64,000 nt of DNA, taken from positions 1 through 64,000 of the forward strand of contig NZ_JAGIKV010000002.1 in NCBI RefSeq assembly GCF_017874615.1. Direction: 5' to 3'. The notes under the pieces are model-generated. The model did no database searches, had not been told where the DNA came from, and saw only the letters and a list, made by a program, of their open reading frames with translations. The DNA comes from Paenibacillus xylanexedens (GTDB taxonomy: Bacteria > Bacillota > Bacilli > Paenibacillales > Paenibacillaceae). This document shows, in pieces, positions 1 through 7,930 of the stretch (the first letter of the stretch is position 1; the number at the start of each line of letters is the position of its first letter). A program made the position numbers and the translations under genes.

Positions 1-185
1 ATTAGACCAAATTAAAACGCGGCTCAGAGTCGCATAAGGATACTGTCAGGTTTTTTAACTTACAAATATTTGAAGAGATTATTGGCAAGTACAGTAATGT
101 AAGCTGGATTTCGCATCTTTTATTAAATATAACGAATCAAATATCGGTGTACTCATAGATTTTATTTCCCTCTCATCCCGCATAT

Positions 186-379
186 TTAAACGTACAGACT
201 CCTATAAAGCTCGCCCTTCACCGCAACGCTCAACTCCGTAAACTCCGCTACCAACGAGTTCCGCGTCGATAAACACGACGATGGGCGTTGGTCCTTTACG
301 CGGTGTAAAGTTAGATATCGGAAGTCAGCGGGCTTAGAAACCGCGGTTTGGAGAGCATAAAGCGTTTGTTAGTGCGCAT
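186..379 (-). pseudogene. possible decayed phage ORF
   Basis: On the minus strand about 61 codons are open from 368 down to the TAA at 186-188. They read like protein (for example ...RNSLVAEFTELSVAVKGEL...) but have no start codon in frame. An ATG at 379, preceded by AAAGGA, begins a different frame (MRTNKRFMLS...) that soon stops. The simplest reading is a small phage gene broken by a frameshift. I do not recognise the family. The call rests only on coherence of the translation and on the decayed-phage setting, so it is weak. Confidence 0.25.
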
Positions 380-475
380 ATAGACGTAGTCCTTTCATTG
401 TGGATTATGTCTATACTTTCACAAATTGGCGCAAATTCTCTGCTATATCCTGCATTAAATCAAAGGAGTGAATGC

Positions 476-568
476 GTGATGGGGACGACCGTCGGGTGCA
501 TTATCGATAACTTATACGTTCACCAATTACTAGTCGGGTTAACAATCGCGGCGAAACCAGGCGTATAG
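476..568 (+). CDS. tiny hypothetical ORF
   Basis: An AAAGGAG Shine-Dalgarno at 462-468 precedes GTG (476) and ATG (479) starts. The frame runs about 30 codons (MGTTVGCIIDNLYVHQLL...) to TAG at 566-568. It may be the front of a longer phage gene cut by a nonsense codon, because the frame continues a few codons past the TAG. The ribosome site is good; the product is not recognised. Confidence 0.25.
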   Translation: MMGTTVGCIIDNLYVHQLLVGLTIAAKPGV

Positions 569-1152
569 TTTACGATTACGTTCAATTAGTTTTGGATGAT
601 CTTCCTATTCTGACCGTTTATCATCGCGTTATGACAATTCCGAAATGAATTTGTAAGAGATCGGGAGTATTCGGGAGAAAACGTGATTTTCGAGTTCATC
701 TGGAAAAGCACTGATTCATCCGGTTTTACCGTTTCTTATACGTTGGTGTACGTTCTTGTACGCTGATATACGCTGAATTTCGCGAGGTTACTGTGCGTAT
801 TTAATGAGAATTTTCAGCTAATTGGTGAATATGGACTTTGAAGAAATTTAGTTTGTGAGTTTATAATCGGAACTACTAGGCAAAAGAAAATCAAAAATTG
901 CGTATGGGAGAGTTAGAAGGAGATTCACGGAGGGTAATCAAAACACTTCATAACATTGTAAACAAATTAAGCCGCAAAAGTAGAGCTAAAACTAGAATCA
1001 TTCCTCTGAGTGGAGAGTGATTTCGAAAAACTCCAGAAAATATTTTAACTACCTGACGCATCACAAGTTGATTGCATCTGGATTATGCAATTTCTGAATA
1101 TGGTGTTTTACCAAAATTCGCTAGTCCACTTATACTAAGGAGGAGCGCCGCC
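569..1152. other. AT-rich stretch without a recognised gene
   Basis: No convincing gene is visible. The stretch holds a run of four 10-bp phased repeats (739-778, listed separately) and a 38-codon ORF at 904-1020 on the plus strand (MGELEGDSRRVIKTLHN...) that lacks a clear Shine-Dalgarno. It may be an origin or operator region of the left element, but nothing in it proves this. Confidence 0.3.
739..778 (+). repeat. four 10-bp phased imperfect direct repeats
   Basis: Units TACGTTGGTG, TACGTTCTTG, TACGCTGATA and TACGCTGAAT start exactly at 739, 749, 759 and 769, with a weaker TTCGCGAGGT at 779. The 10-bp phase puts each TACG on the same DNA face. The period is not a multiple of three and no gene covers it, so a coding origin is unlikely. 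Iterons or a repressor/operator array are possible roles. Confidence 0.55.
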
Positions 1153-1559
1153 ATGACAACGAATGAACTAGCGCTCTCCTCTGACCTGTCAACGTTAATC
1201 GCCGAAATCAACGCATATAAACGCGTGGATGGCGAAGCGATATTCGAAATTGGCAAACGCCTTAAGTCAGTGCGCGACGCAAAATTAGACGGAAAGGACG
1301 CGGATGAGCCCAGACTTGCGCAACAACGGGAAGATGCCGGAGGATATGGATAAGGTGGCTTGAGGATTATGTGGAGGTTACGCGACAGACCTCGACACGA
1401 GCTATTCAATCGTACGAGCAGTTTGGTACGACGTCGTACCATTTCGCTCTTATCCGAAATCGACCGCAACGATTTCGTCACTTCACCGCACACAATCTCG
1501 TCATCCGGCGCATCTAAAACGGTTGACGAATGACCGTACGGGAAGCTTTAGAGGAGTAA
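1153..1559 (+). pseudogene. DUF3102-family phage protein, frameshifted
   Basis: A strong Shine-Dalgarno (AAGGAGGAG) precedes ATG at 1153. The N-terminus has the DUF3102 pattern (LSTLIAEINAYK, then AIFEIGKRLK). The frame then breaks near 1300. The rest of the family pattern continues in other frames: WLEDYVEVTRQTSTRAI, then QSYEQFGTTSYHF, then LLSEIDRNDFVTSPHT, ending MTVREALEE at the TAA 1557-1559. At least three frameshifts are needed to restore it. DUF3102 proteins are common small genes of Bacillota phages and mobile elements; their function is unknown to me. This belongs to the left, older-looking element. Confidence 0.75.
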
Positions 1560-1757
1560 ATGTCAAGTTTTAAAATAGTGTGTTTGAGAGAGATTAAGCA
1601 AGCATTTGGGAATTCCATAAGTATCGCGATTTTAGATCGAATTATCGATAATAAGCTGAAACTGTCCATTTGGATGGTAATTTGGACATGCGTTAAAAAT
1701 CAACAGATAAACATGACGTCAAACCATAGGAGATCAGCCAATAGAGGCAAACATTAA
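1560..1757 (+). CDS. hypothetical 65-aa protein
   Basis: The ATG directly follows the TAA of the DUF3102 remnant, with GAGGAG as a possible ribosome site. The product begins MSSFKIVCLREIKQAFGNS and has a hydrophobic stretch near residues 36-45. No family is recognised. It could be a genuine small downstream gene or chance readthrough in decayed DNA. Confidence 0.25.
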   Translation: MSSFKIVCLREIKQAFGNSISIAILDRIIDNKLKLSIWMVIWTCVKNQQINMTSNHRRSANRGKH

Positions 1758-1942
1758 TATTTTACGTCAGGAGGCCTATTACTATTTCACACTTTGATTA
1801 TATCTTGAACCTCCCCATATATCATATTTGTCAGCTACACAACATTAGCAAATACTTCGTCCCGAGTCACTGTTCCTCTTTTATGCGAACATTGACACAA
1901 ACTACTCTATTCAATAATCTATACCAGAGAGGAGGTGAAAAA

Positions 1943-2038
1943 GTGAGTACATATGAGGCACTGGACGTCATGCTCAACTTTGGGATTCTAATTTTCGCTA
2001 TGTTAGCCTATCTTAGATCTACCACAAAAAAGCGATAG
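1943..2038 (+). CDS. putative holin-like / type I toxin peptide (TxpA-like)
   Basis: A 31-aa peptide starts at GTG 1943 behind a near-perfect Shine-Dalgarno (GAGGAGGTG, 1930-1936). It begins VSTYEALDVMLNFG, continues through a hydrophobic segment (ILIFAMLAYL, residues 15-24) and ends in a basic tail (RSTTKKR). This layout (STYE..., one membrane span, KK-rich end, tight terminator) matches the short 'putative holin-like toxin' peptides of Bacillota prophages, related to B. subtilis TxpA/BsrG toxins. Those are silenced by an antisense RNA overlapping the 3' end. The stop codon lies inside a 9-bp hairpin. The antisense RNA is inferred, not seen. Confidence 0.65.
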   Translation: MSTYEALDVMLNFGILIFAMLAYLRSTTKKR

Positions 2039-2063
2039 CATCCCCGCCAAGAGCTGCTATCGC
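2032..2063 (+). terminator. hairpin at the end of the toxin gene
   Basis: GCGATAGCA (2032-2040) pairs perfectly with TGCTATCGC (2055-2063) around a 14-nt loop. The toxin stop codon (2036-2038) is inside the left arm. There is no strong T-run, so it may be a 3' stability element or part of an antisense-RNA target rather than a simple terminator. Confidence 0.5.
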
Positions 2064-2072
2064 GATCACTAT

Positions 2073-2455
2073 TCAGTAATTATCATAACGCTTACCGCGA
2101 ACACACGCAAGACTTAGACGCAGCCCATTCCGAAGCTGCGTCTTTTTGCTGTCTACCTTCGGAGGCACCGTCACAAAAGGGCGCTCTCCCTCGAACCTCT
2201 CCGTATTCAGCCCGAGATACTCCCGCATAACTACGCTCGCATCCGCAGCCATCATCGTCCACCCTATCCGCATTTGCGACTCATAGCTGCGGCATTTGTA
2301 GCGCGCTACAACGCCGTCATGATCCGCCACCTCTTCGTAGACTTTGATGCCGCGCTGACGGAATTGCTTACGGATTTCGTATATGTCGGCGGTAATCTTC
2401 CGCTGAGCTTCCGCAATAAGACCAGCATGCGGTTTGCGTCGGTGATATCGATCAT
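2073..2455 (-). pseudogene. phage hypothetical protein, left copy, broken
   Basis: This is the damaged sister of the intact gene at 16854-17228. Both start MIDITDA. The left copy lacks about 33 codons after that, and shifts frame. It then matches closely again (IAEAQRKITADIYEIRKQF and MMAADASVVMREYLGLN). Its stop codon is lost by another shift, so the frame runs on through the terminator hairpin to 2073. The function is unknown. The position next to an integrase in both copies suggests it travels with the integration module. Confidence 0.65.
2116..2147. terminator. terminator hairpin, left copy
   Basis: AGACGCAGC (2116-2124) pairs with GCTGCGTCT (2135-2143), followed by TTTTT on the plus strand. 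The same hairpin in nearly the same sequence occurs at 16819-16847 beside the right copy of the adjoining gene, so it is part of the duplicated module. Confidence 0.6.
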
Positions 2456-2639
2456 GTACGGGGAGGCATCTCGCTTTTTCCTCTGTATCAGAACGTACGT
2501 TCCCAATATAACCCGGGAGATGCGGGATGTATACATGCAGCATAAATCGTTTGTCGTCGAAAGAACTGAGATACGGAGATATCCGTAATTAACGGTTGCA
2601 GCGATAAGCAAAGTTAACCGAAAAAGAGCGCCCGCTTCC

Positions 2640-2872
2640 TTTGCCTTGTTAGTAACGTTAACGTCAATCGTTACAACTTTCGTCCCGTCACTTTTGTCCG
2701 TTGTTTCCGAAACATCGTTTATGTATACGTAGAATGATCCAACCGCTACCGCGTCGCCAATGCCTGGCGCAGATTGTTTAACAACACTCGTTGCTCCACT
2801 AGATATTGGCCCGACTGGATCTATTTTGAGCCAATCGAGTATGCCGATAAATACTACCCCAATAACAAGCAA
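2640..2872 (-). pseudogene. DUF4352-like membrane protein, truncated
   Basis: The frame from a TTG at 2872 gives a hydrophobic anchor (LVIGVVFIGILDWL) and then the start of an Ig-like DUF4352 domain (VAVGSFYVYINDVSETTD..., VVTIDVNVTN). A stop in frame just upstream and a different-frame KFKVVG suggest that the natural start was lost. Near 2640 the frame runs into unrelated sequence joined to the duplicated phage gene. Secreted or anchored DUF4352 proteins are common in Bacillota mobile DNA; their role is unclear. Confidence 0.5.
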
Positions 2873-2984
2873 CGTCTATGAAGCCCCACTACCTTGAACT
2901 TCCTGTATTGAACTTTATCCGTGAAAACTTTACGTCTTTTTATACTTCAATTGTGCGCCTGGACAGTCACTAAGACTGTCGGTT

Positions 2985-3994
2985 CGTCTTTCGCGGCTTT
3001 CCAATTTTCCGATAACCGCGTTCAAAGGTGAATACTCTGCGTGGTTCCTTTTCACGTTCTTGTCAGATAGGTGGATATAGTGAGCAGTCATTCTTCCATC
3101 CGCATGACCAAGAATTACTTGTAGATGACATTGCGATCCGCCTTCCTCTAAGAAGAGTATTACGCCTGAATGCCTCAGTAAATGCGGATATACACGTTTC
3201 TCAATTCCCGCCCTCTCCGCATATTTCTTTAATTGGTGACGGAAAGTGATTCGGAACCAAACGTTCCCCGTAATTATTAAGGAATATATTCACCTCCAAA
3301 CTCCGTTGATTCGCGGATTAACTCTTGCATCAGCTTAGCAGTTCGTTTTGTGATCGGTACAATTCGAGGTTTACGCATCTTGGTCACTTCTCGCCGTAAA
3401 GTTGCACAGCATGCAGTGAAGTCTACATCAGTCTTACGTAATGCCTCGTCTACGCGTAACATTCCATCAATCAAGAGATTTATTACAACGAAATCACGGA
3501 AATCACTGTACTTACGTTGGTTTGGCGCTTTGAGGAGGTCGCTCATCTCTTCCGCGGTAATTACCTCAATATCCTGTACGTTCTTTAAGTACGTAAACGG
3601 ATCCGCCTCAACTACTTCCTCTTCTTTTAAAAACTTAACCATCGTCTTCATATTCTTAATGCGCGTATTAATTGATTTCGGAAGCAGTCCCACAGTGCGA
3701 ACAGATTCTGGAACATTACAGTTATCACTAAACCTTCGTTTTTCATCGCGTAACTAAATTATGTTATCACGCCCAACCTCAACGTTGATATTTCGGATGT
3801 CTCGAATGATCTTACGCTCGTCCAGAAATTCGCAGAAGTAATTGTAATTTTGTACGTATGTCTTTAGCGTATTCTCCGCGCGACCTTCTGACTTCTTTGC
3901 CTGGTAGTAATAATCGAATAAATAGTCTAACGAATGTTGTAAGCGCGTTGATGTGCGCTCACTCTTAATTGTTCTTCCTTTTCCGTTTATCCAT
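2985..3994 (-). pseudogene. tyrosine integrase, left copy, broken
   Basis: This is a site-specific recombinase of the phage integrase (tyrosine) family. The natural start corresponds to the ATG at 3994, where a one-base difference from the right copy moves it out of frame. The core-binding part reads KKSEGRAENTLKTYVQNYNY. The catalytic part includes LLIDGMLRVDEAL and PRIVPITKRTAKLMQEL. The frame breaks at 3277 through loss of 2 bases, and the HxxR/Tyr end near 2985-3240 is frameshifted. Two small in-frame deletions relative to the right copy are also present (after VQDI and after DEAL). The gene sits beside the tRNA-Ala fragment at 4132, as expected for a tRNA-targeting integrase. Confidence 0.85.
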
Positions 3995-4060
3995 TCCGTA
4001 ACGTCTCCTTCGATAATAAGTATGGTAAGAAAACGAGGGATTAGGCGCGTATATCTGCGA

Positions 4061-4182
4061 GGTGTCCACGTTAACAGTCAACGTCTAGACAAACGAAAAA
4101 ACCCGCTATATTAGCGGATTCTCTACGAGTATGGAGCCTAGGGGGGATCGAACCCCTGACCTCATCGCTGCCAGCGATGCGC
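4061..4182 (-). repeat. direct repeat, left copy: tRNA-Ala 3' fragment plus terminator (att-like)
   Basis: These 122 bp match 18629-18750 with only two compensating single-base indels. Bases 4132-4182 are the 3' 50 or so nt of tRNA-Ala(GGC), from the T arm back into the anticodon stem. Similarity to the tRNA stops at GATGCGC and the tRNA 5' half is absent. This is the signature of an attachment-site junction between tandem elements at a tRNA gene. Confidence 0.85.
4095..4120 (-). terminator. tRNA terminator, left copy
   Basis: CCGCTA-TAT-TAGCGG (4103-4117) is followed on the minus strand by GGTTTTTT. It is identical to the terminator of the intact tRNA-Ala at 18662-18688, and here it is carried along with the att-like repeat. 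Confidence 0.65.
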
Positions 4183-4210
4183 GTACTTCCTTAGCGATGC
4201 CCCGTACTTG

Positions 4211-4235
4211 AAACCCTTGATACATCAGGGTTTTT
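4211..4235. terminator. possible terminator
   Basis: AAACCCT (4211-4217) pairs with AGGGTTT (4227-4233), followed by TT on the plus strand. It lies between the tRNA fragment and the excisionase-like gene and could end transcription from either side. Confidence 0.4.
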
Positions 4236-4297
4236 ACTTTAGCATGTACTTACTATTCCGTGTTCATTCTCAGTAAAACTTGATAATCTGGCACACA

Positions 4298-4495
4298 TTA
4301 GCCTCCATGGAACCAAGCTCGAAAAACTTCTCTTGAAACCAGTTTGCTCCTTCCCGATTGAACCACATGGAATTTACCCGAGTTCATCAGTTCATATGCT
4401 TTATCCCTGCTGATACCAAGATACTCCCTAACGTCTTTCGTCTCCATAACCTCATCGTATTCATCCAGTGAACGTTTCTTCGTCTCGTTTTTCAT
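4298..4495 (-). CDS. excisionase-like helix-turn-helix protein
   Basis: A 65-aa protein starts at ATG 4495 behind AAGGAGAG. A helix-turn-helix core (ETKDVREYLGISRDKAYELM, residues 18-37) leads to SGKFHVVQSGRSKLVSREVF, the fold of MerR-like excise/AlpA-type proteins that bind DNA and often steer integrase toward excision. It lies 0.1 kb from the tRNA-Ala fragment, at the left end of the right-hand element. The integrase of that element is about 13 kb away at the other end, so the pair would adjoin only in the circular form. The gene looks intact although both integrases are broken. Confidence 0.75.
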   Translation of the reverse strand: MKNETKKRSLDEYDEVMETKDVREYLGISRDKAYELMNSGKFHVVQSGRSKLVSREVFRAWFHGG

Positions 4496-4515
4496 AGTTG
4501 CTCTCCTTCCGATCA

Positions 4516-4781
4516 CACAATCTTAAAATAAACTTATTAAATGAGATAATCCGTGGGCCTCAGGGTGTTACCTAAACAATGTAAATCCAATTTAAATTAA
4601 ATAAAACCTACGGATCTAGCCTCTCCTCAACTATCGGCTCACAGTTCACTTTGAAACATATTGATTTTCCCCATGCATGTTCATCGGGAAACCAACCGCT
4701 GTTTGATACCTCATCAACATTATTCACCTACTTCCATGATATAAGATTGGTAAATCACTAACTTGTAAATGAACGCAAAAA
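4516..4781. other. intergenic stretch, no gene seen
   Basis: AT-rich DNA between the excisionase-like gene and the long hairpin at 4782. No open frame with a ribosome site and no clear promoter were found on either strand. Confidence 0.4.
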
Positions 4782-4907
4782 GGCCGCTACAATTCAAGGA
4801 TTAAGATCATCAAAAAATTCGTCAATACAGTTACTTATAGAAACGTAACTAAGAATTTTTTTTAAGTAGATGATGCTCTTTAATTAATCCTTGAAATTGC
4901 AACGGCC
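4782..4907. repeat. 126-bp imperfect palindrome (MITE-like or structured RNA)
   Basis: The ends GGCCGCTACAATTCAAGG... (4782-4804) and ...CCTTGAAATTGCAACGGCC (4884-4907) are inverted copies of about 23-24 bp with two mismatches and one gap. Inside, ATCATC/GATGAT and AAAAAATTC/GAATTTTTT pair in the same register. The tip is AGTTAC-10 nt-GTAACT. The whole segment can fold as one long arm, and no gene covers it. No target-site duplication is obvious, so a small transposon remnant and an RNA structure both remain possible. Confidence 0.55.
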
Positions 4908-5009
4908 ATAATTCATTTATGAAAAATGACTCATATAGTTTAAAATTAATAATTCTCTCTTTACAGCGCATGCTCAAGAGTAAATTTGTTTAGTATAATT
5001 GAAACTATA

Positions 5010-5939
5010 TTAACAGATATATATAATCTTTGTAAAGAACTTTTTATTTGTTTTTTTTTTGTTTTTATACGCATACATTTCTTCTAACTGCATTAAAGTC
5101 TCAACATCCCTTTCCTCTTTATGAGTTTGATGGGTTTTCAGATATGTGGAAATCTGATTGAACAAATTATTTGCCTCTCGTTCAGTTCTCCCTGAATTAT
5201 AGATGATTTTTCTGATCGTATCTCTCCAGAAAGAAAGTTCTTTTTTATATTCATAAGTTCTACGAGCATTTAATATTCTCGTTTTCGCTACGACAGATTT
5301 CAATTGATCTAGTTGCTCTTTATAAAAATCAAGTTGGATCTCAGAATTTTTTTCGGCTCTCTCTATCTGATTTTTATGATTATCTTCAAATCTATTTAAC
5401 AATTCTTTTGTCTCGTTCATTCTTCTTACAGAGAAATAATTAAAACTCCCGAATATGAGTAGAAATACTATAGTTTGTATTAATGCCTCTCTAACTACTT
5501 TACCTTGAGTAGCATCGACTTGTTGATTGAAGTAATTAACAGAAATATTTAACTCTGAACTTAGAAAATTAATTTTCTCAGGGTTTATTGGGTTCTGAAA
5601 AAACAGAGTCATCTGGATGCTTTGTCCTTTTCTAACACCTCCGATTTCAAATACATTCTGACCATTTCCAGCCTTTTGATTTAGTATCAGCATATCACTT
5701 GTATATATATTATTAGTCTTAATCTCATCTGGAAATACAGATTCAATTTTATGTATATCTCTTTTACCTTGGTTGAAAATACTCACACTTACTTGATATT
5801 GATTCTTTACTTTAACTACCTCACCGACATTAATTATTACATCTGGCATATTAATATAGGAATTAATAAAACTTAAAAAGAAAGACAAAATTGTAGCGAG
5901 CACTGTTGGAAATAATGATTCAGTAAATATTTTCTTCAT
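5010..5939 (-). CDS. hypothetical membrane protein with coiled coil
   Basis: A 309-aa protein starts at ATG 5939 behind TTGGAGG. It has a membrane span near residues 8-28 (PTVLATILSFFLSFI), then an extracytoplasmic beta-rich part of about 125 residues. A second span follows near 155-175 (IQTIVFLLIFGSF), then a long charged coiled coil (RFEDNHKNQIERAEKNSE...) and a lysine-rich tail. No family is recognised. Two spans flanking an external domain with a cytoplasmic coiled coil would suit a sensor or membrane effector. The gene is AT-rich, intact and alone between two intergenic gaps. Membership of a defence system is only inferred from its neighbours. Confidence 0.7.
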   Translation of the reverse strand: MKKIFTESLFPTVLATILSFFLSFINSYINMPDVIINVGEVVKVKNQYQVSVSIFNQGKRDIHKIESVFPDEIKTNNIYTSDMLILNQKAGNGQNVFEIGGVRKGQSIQMTLFFQNPINPEKINFLSSELNISVNYFNQQVDATQGKVVREALIQTIVFLLIFGSFNYFSVRRMNETKELLNRFEDNHKNQIERAEKNSEIQLDFYKEQLDQLKSVVAKTRILNARRTYEYKKELSFWRDTIRKIIYNSGRTEREANNLFNQISTYLKTHQTHKEERDVETLMQLEEMYAYKNKKKTNKKFFTKIIYIC

Positions 5940-6097
5940 ACTTTCCTCCAATAAAAAATGTTGTTTCACAGCTTTATTTTGTAATTCATTAGGAGATTAT
6001 AATTAGCCTTTAATCTCTTTTATATAAAATTCTAAAACTAATCTAATCTATTGTAATTCAACGATCCTTGTGAGAAACCAAATCACAAATGACATAA

Positions 6098-6130
6098 ATA
6101 TAGAAACATTCTCAGTTCTGTTAGACTATG
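6098..6130 (+). promoter_or_regulatory. shared promoter-like block, copy 1
   Basis: ATATAGAAACATTC, then AGTTCTGTTAGACTAT, lies about 30 bp upstream of the zinc-ribbon gene. Nearly the same block precedes the lipoprotein gene at 7861. The conserved TAGACTAT may hold the -10 element. Confidence 0.45.
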
Positions 6131-6158
6131 CACATATCACAAGTCGAGGTGATGCCAA

Positions 6159-6673
6159 TTGAAAAAGTGTCCTTATTGTGCTGAGGAAATCCAAGATGAG
6201 GCTATTAAATGCAAGCACTGCGGTAGCATGTTGTCTGAGAATATCAGCACCACTCAAACACCTATATTGAATGCAACCACAGAGCCAGCGCAACAACAAA
6301 GAAGAAGCCAAACACATTGCTTATAGGAAGTGTAGGCCTAATCGTCCTGGTATTCTTTTTCGGACTCACATTTTGCGATAACAATAAAAGCACATCAAGC
6401 ATCACAGCAACATCAAGCGTGAAAACCGGAGATCGTGGATACATATATACAGACACTTACGTTGCTCTTACAAAAGGTGATCTTGATATGATGCTCAATT
6501 ATATGAACGCTCGGAATAACAAGGGTTTGAACGAGATGATTCTGGCAGGCCAGGTTTCCCCAGTGTCACAAGGTACTGCGGTAAATATCGTTGAGAGAAA
6601 ATTAGCAACGGTGAAAGTAAGTTACTCTGGCGGATCTGGCTGGGTTGCTTATGAATTCGTCTCAAAAAAATAA
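6159..6673 (+). pseudogene. zinc-ribbon membrane protein, frameshifted
   Basis: The gene starts at TTG 6159, with GAGGTGATG upstream. The N-terminus is a zinc ribbon ([10 protein letters not shown]...IKCKHCGSM, residues 2-25) followed by a linker rich in T and Q. The frame ends at a TAG near 6326. A second frame, in register -1 and open from before 6317 to 6673, supplies a membrane span ([17 protein letters not shown]) and a C-terminal domain ending GGSGWVAYEFVSKK. Joined, they give the common layout zinc ribbon, span, extracellular domain. One base change in CAACAACAAAGAAGAAG would rejoin them, so I call one frameshift rather than two genes. Confidence 0.6.
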
Positions 6674-6690
6674 TATAGATAAAGCAAAAG

Positions 6691-6721
6691 AGCAGTGAGG
6701 TATTTCCTTACTGCTTTTTTG
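6691..6721 (+). terminator. rho-independent terminator
   Basis: AGCAGTGAGG (6691-6700) pairs with CCTTACTGCT (6706-6715), followed by a T-run. A closely similar hairpin ends the lipoprotein gene at 8615-8648. Confidence 0.75.
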
Positions 6722-6873
6722 TATGCTGATCCTGAGTTGACTTTTTACTTCTCTAGTTTCTTCGCTTGTTGTCTCTCTAGGCTCTGGTAAAGATCGTCCT
6801 TGAGGGATCAAACACCCTATTTCCGAATAGTTTTCCTGACATATGTATCTCTTCTTACCTCAAAGTTTTTCAT

Positions 6874-7758
6874 TTATTCCCATTCATCAGATTTATCCCC
6901 TTCAATAGTTAACTCCTCATATGGGAATGGGATTAACTGAGGATCTTCATTTTCAAAATTAACAATGACCGCCTGAGTATTTTCACTAAATTCTATTACA
7001 ACTCCTCTTCCATAATCCTCGTGGTTGACATTAATCGGAAGAATGGATGAGAACGTATTTAGATAAGCAGAAGCTTTTCGCATAGCATTTATTCTGTATC
7101 TAGAGCCACTTTCATTCCAATTATCAATTGTAAGTCCTGTCCTGTTAATATTAACGTCTTTATTTAGTTGTTTGATTTTCTCTAGAATAAGTGCCGTTTC
7201 TGAACTGATTTCTATTTCTTCTGGAACTGTGGCTGGTTTAATTTTAAGCAAGCTAATTAAAGAATGGGTGTCACTCTCTCTTCTTCTATAGGTTTCCTTC
7301 AAAGATTCGGAGATTCCATCTACTGCAGCCTTCACTGTGTCAATCCTTAAATTATGATCGTATTCAATATCCCTCAAAGAAGCGGTATCAAAAATTCTGT
7401 TAGTAATATCGTCCTTAATAAGAACCACTGGTAGATTGAAAGCCTGTCTTATTCCCAATTCGTACATGACATTCGGATTTTTTGAACTTAAATCACAGAT
7501 AACCATGTCTGCCTGTACAATTTGATTTAGAATATCCAAGATAATTGTATTTGTGTGTTTAGTATCATCAGCCCTTGAGGGCTCAAACCCTACTGCCTTA
7601 CACGCAGGTTTAATTATGTATTCGTAGACCCTATCAAAGTGCCCTAGATCGTACCCATCTGCATTTGAAATCGGCATCACAATAAAACAAGTTTTTAATT
7701 TAGTTGGCTTAGAGTTTTCTTCTGGTTCCTCAATTTGTTCTTTGACCTTGGTAGTCAT
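6874..7758 (-). CDS. nucleoside deoxyribosyltransferase/TIR-like protein with C-terminal Tudor-like domain
   Basis: A 294-aa protein starts at ATG 7758 behind GGGAGGG. Residues about 23-125 carry the pattern of the deoxyribosyltransferase/TIR-like Rossmann superfamily: CFIVMPIS, then a FDRVYEYIIKPA helix, ADMVICDLSSKNPNVMYELG and an aliphatic strand (LPVVLIKDD). Enzymes of this group act on nucleotides or NAD, and several serve as phage-defence effectors. Residues about 243-285 (HEDYGRGVVIEF...QAVIVNFENE) resemble the small Tudor-like tail of PcrA/UvrD helicases. The gene is intact, has no partner in an operon, and lies among phage remnants. The catalytic function is inferred from the motif, not shown. 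Confidence 0.7.
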   Translation of the reverse strand: MTTKVKEQIEEPEENSKPTKLKTCFIVMPISNADGYDLGHFDRVYEYIIKPACKAVGFEPSRADDTKHTNTIILDILNQIVQADMVICDLSSKNPNVMYELGIRQAFNLPVVLIKDDITNRIFDTASLRDIEYDHNLRIDTVKAAVDGISESLKETYRRRESDTHSLISLLKIKPATVPEEIEISSETALILEKIKQLNKDVNINRTGLTIDNWNESGSRYRINAMRKASAYLNTFSSILPINVNHEDYGRGVVIEFSENTQAVIVNFENEDPQLIPFPYEELTIEGDKSDEWE

Positions 7759-7860
7759 TGTAACCCTCCCTATTCTTCTCTACCTACATTCTAAATTAAG
7801 CTCCAAAATCTGTATACCAAAAATATGAATAAAGTACCATGAATCAACCATAAAAAATGA

Positions 7861-7893
7861 ATATAGAAACATTCAACTAGTTCTTATAGACTA
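7861..7893 (+). promoter_or_regulatory. shared promoter-like block, copy 2
   Basis: ATATAGAAACATTCAAC, then TAGTTCTTATAGACTAT, matches the block at 6098-6130 and sits about 20 bp before the AGGAGG of the lipoprotein gene. Confidence 0.45.
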
Positions 7894-7930
7894 TATAGCA
7901 AAACTATCTACAGGAGGATTAATAATTTTT

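Noticed and set aside
739..778. CRISPR array
   Set aside because: Units are 10 bp with no spacers and no cas genes nearby.
4132..4182. A second functional tRNA-Ala
   Set aside because: The D arm and the acceptor 5' strand are missing; only the 3' part is present.
6159..6673. Programmed -1 frameshift in the zinc-ribbon gene
   Set aside because: The overlap has no X-XXY-YYZ slippery heptamer in frame and no clear downstream structure. The neighbouring lipoprotein gene has a similar plain frameshift.
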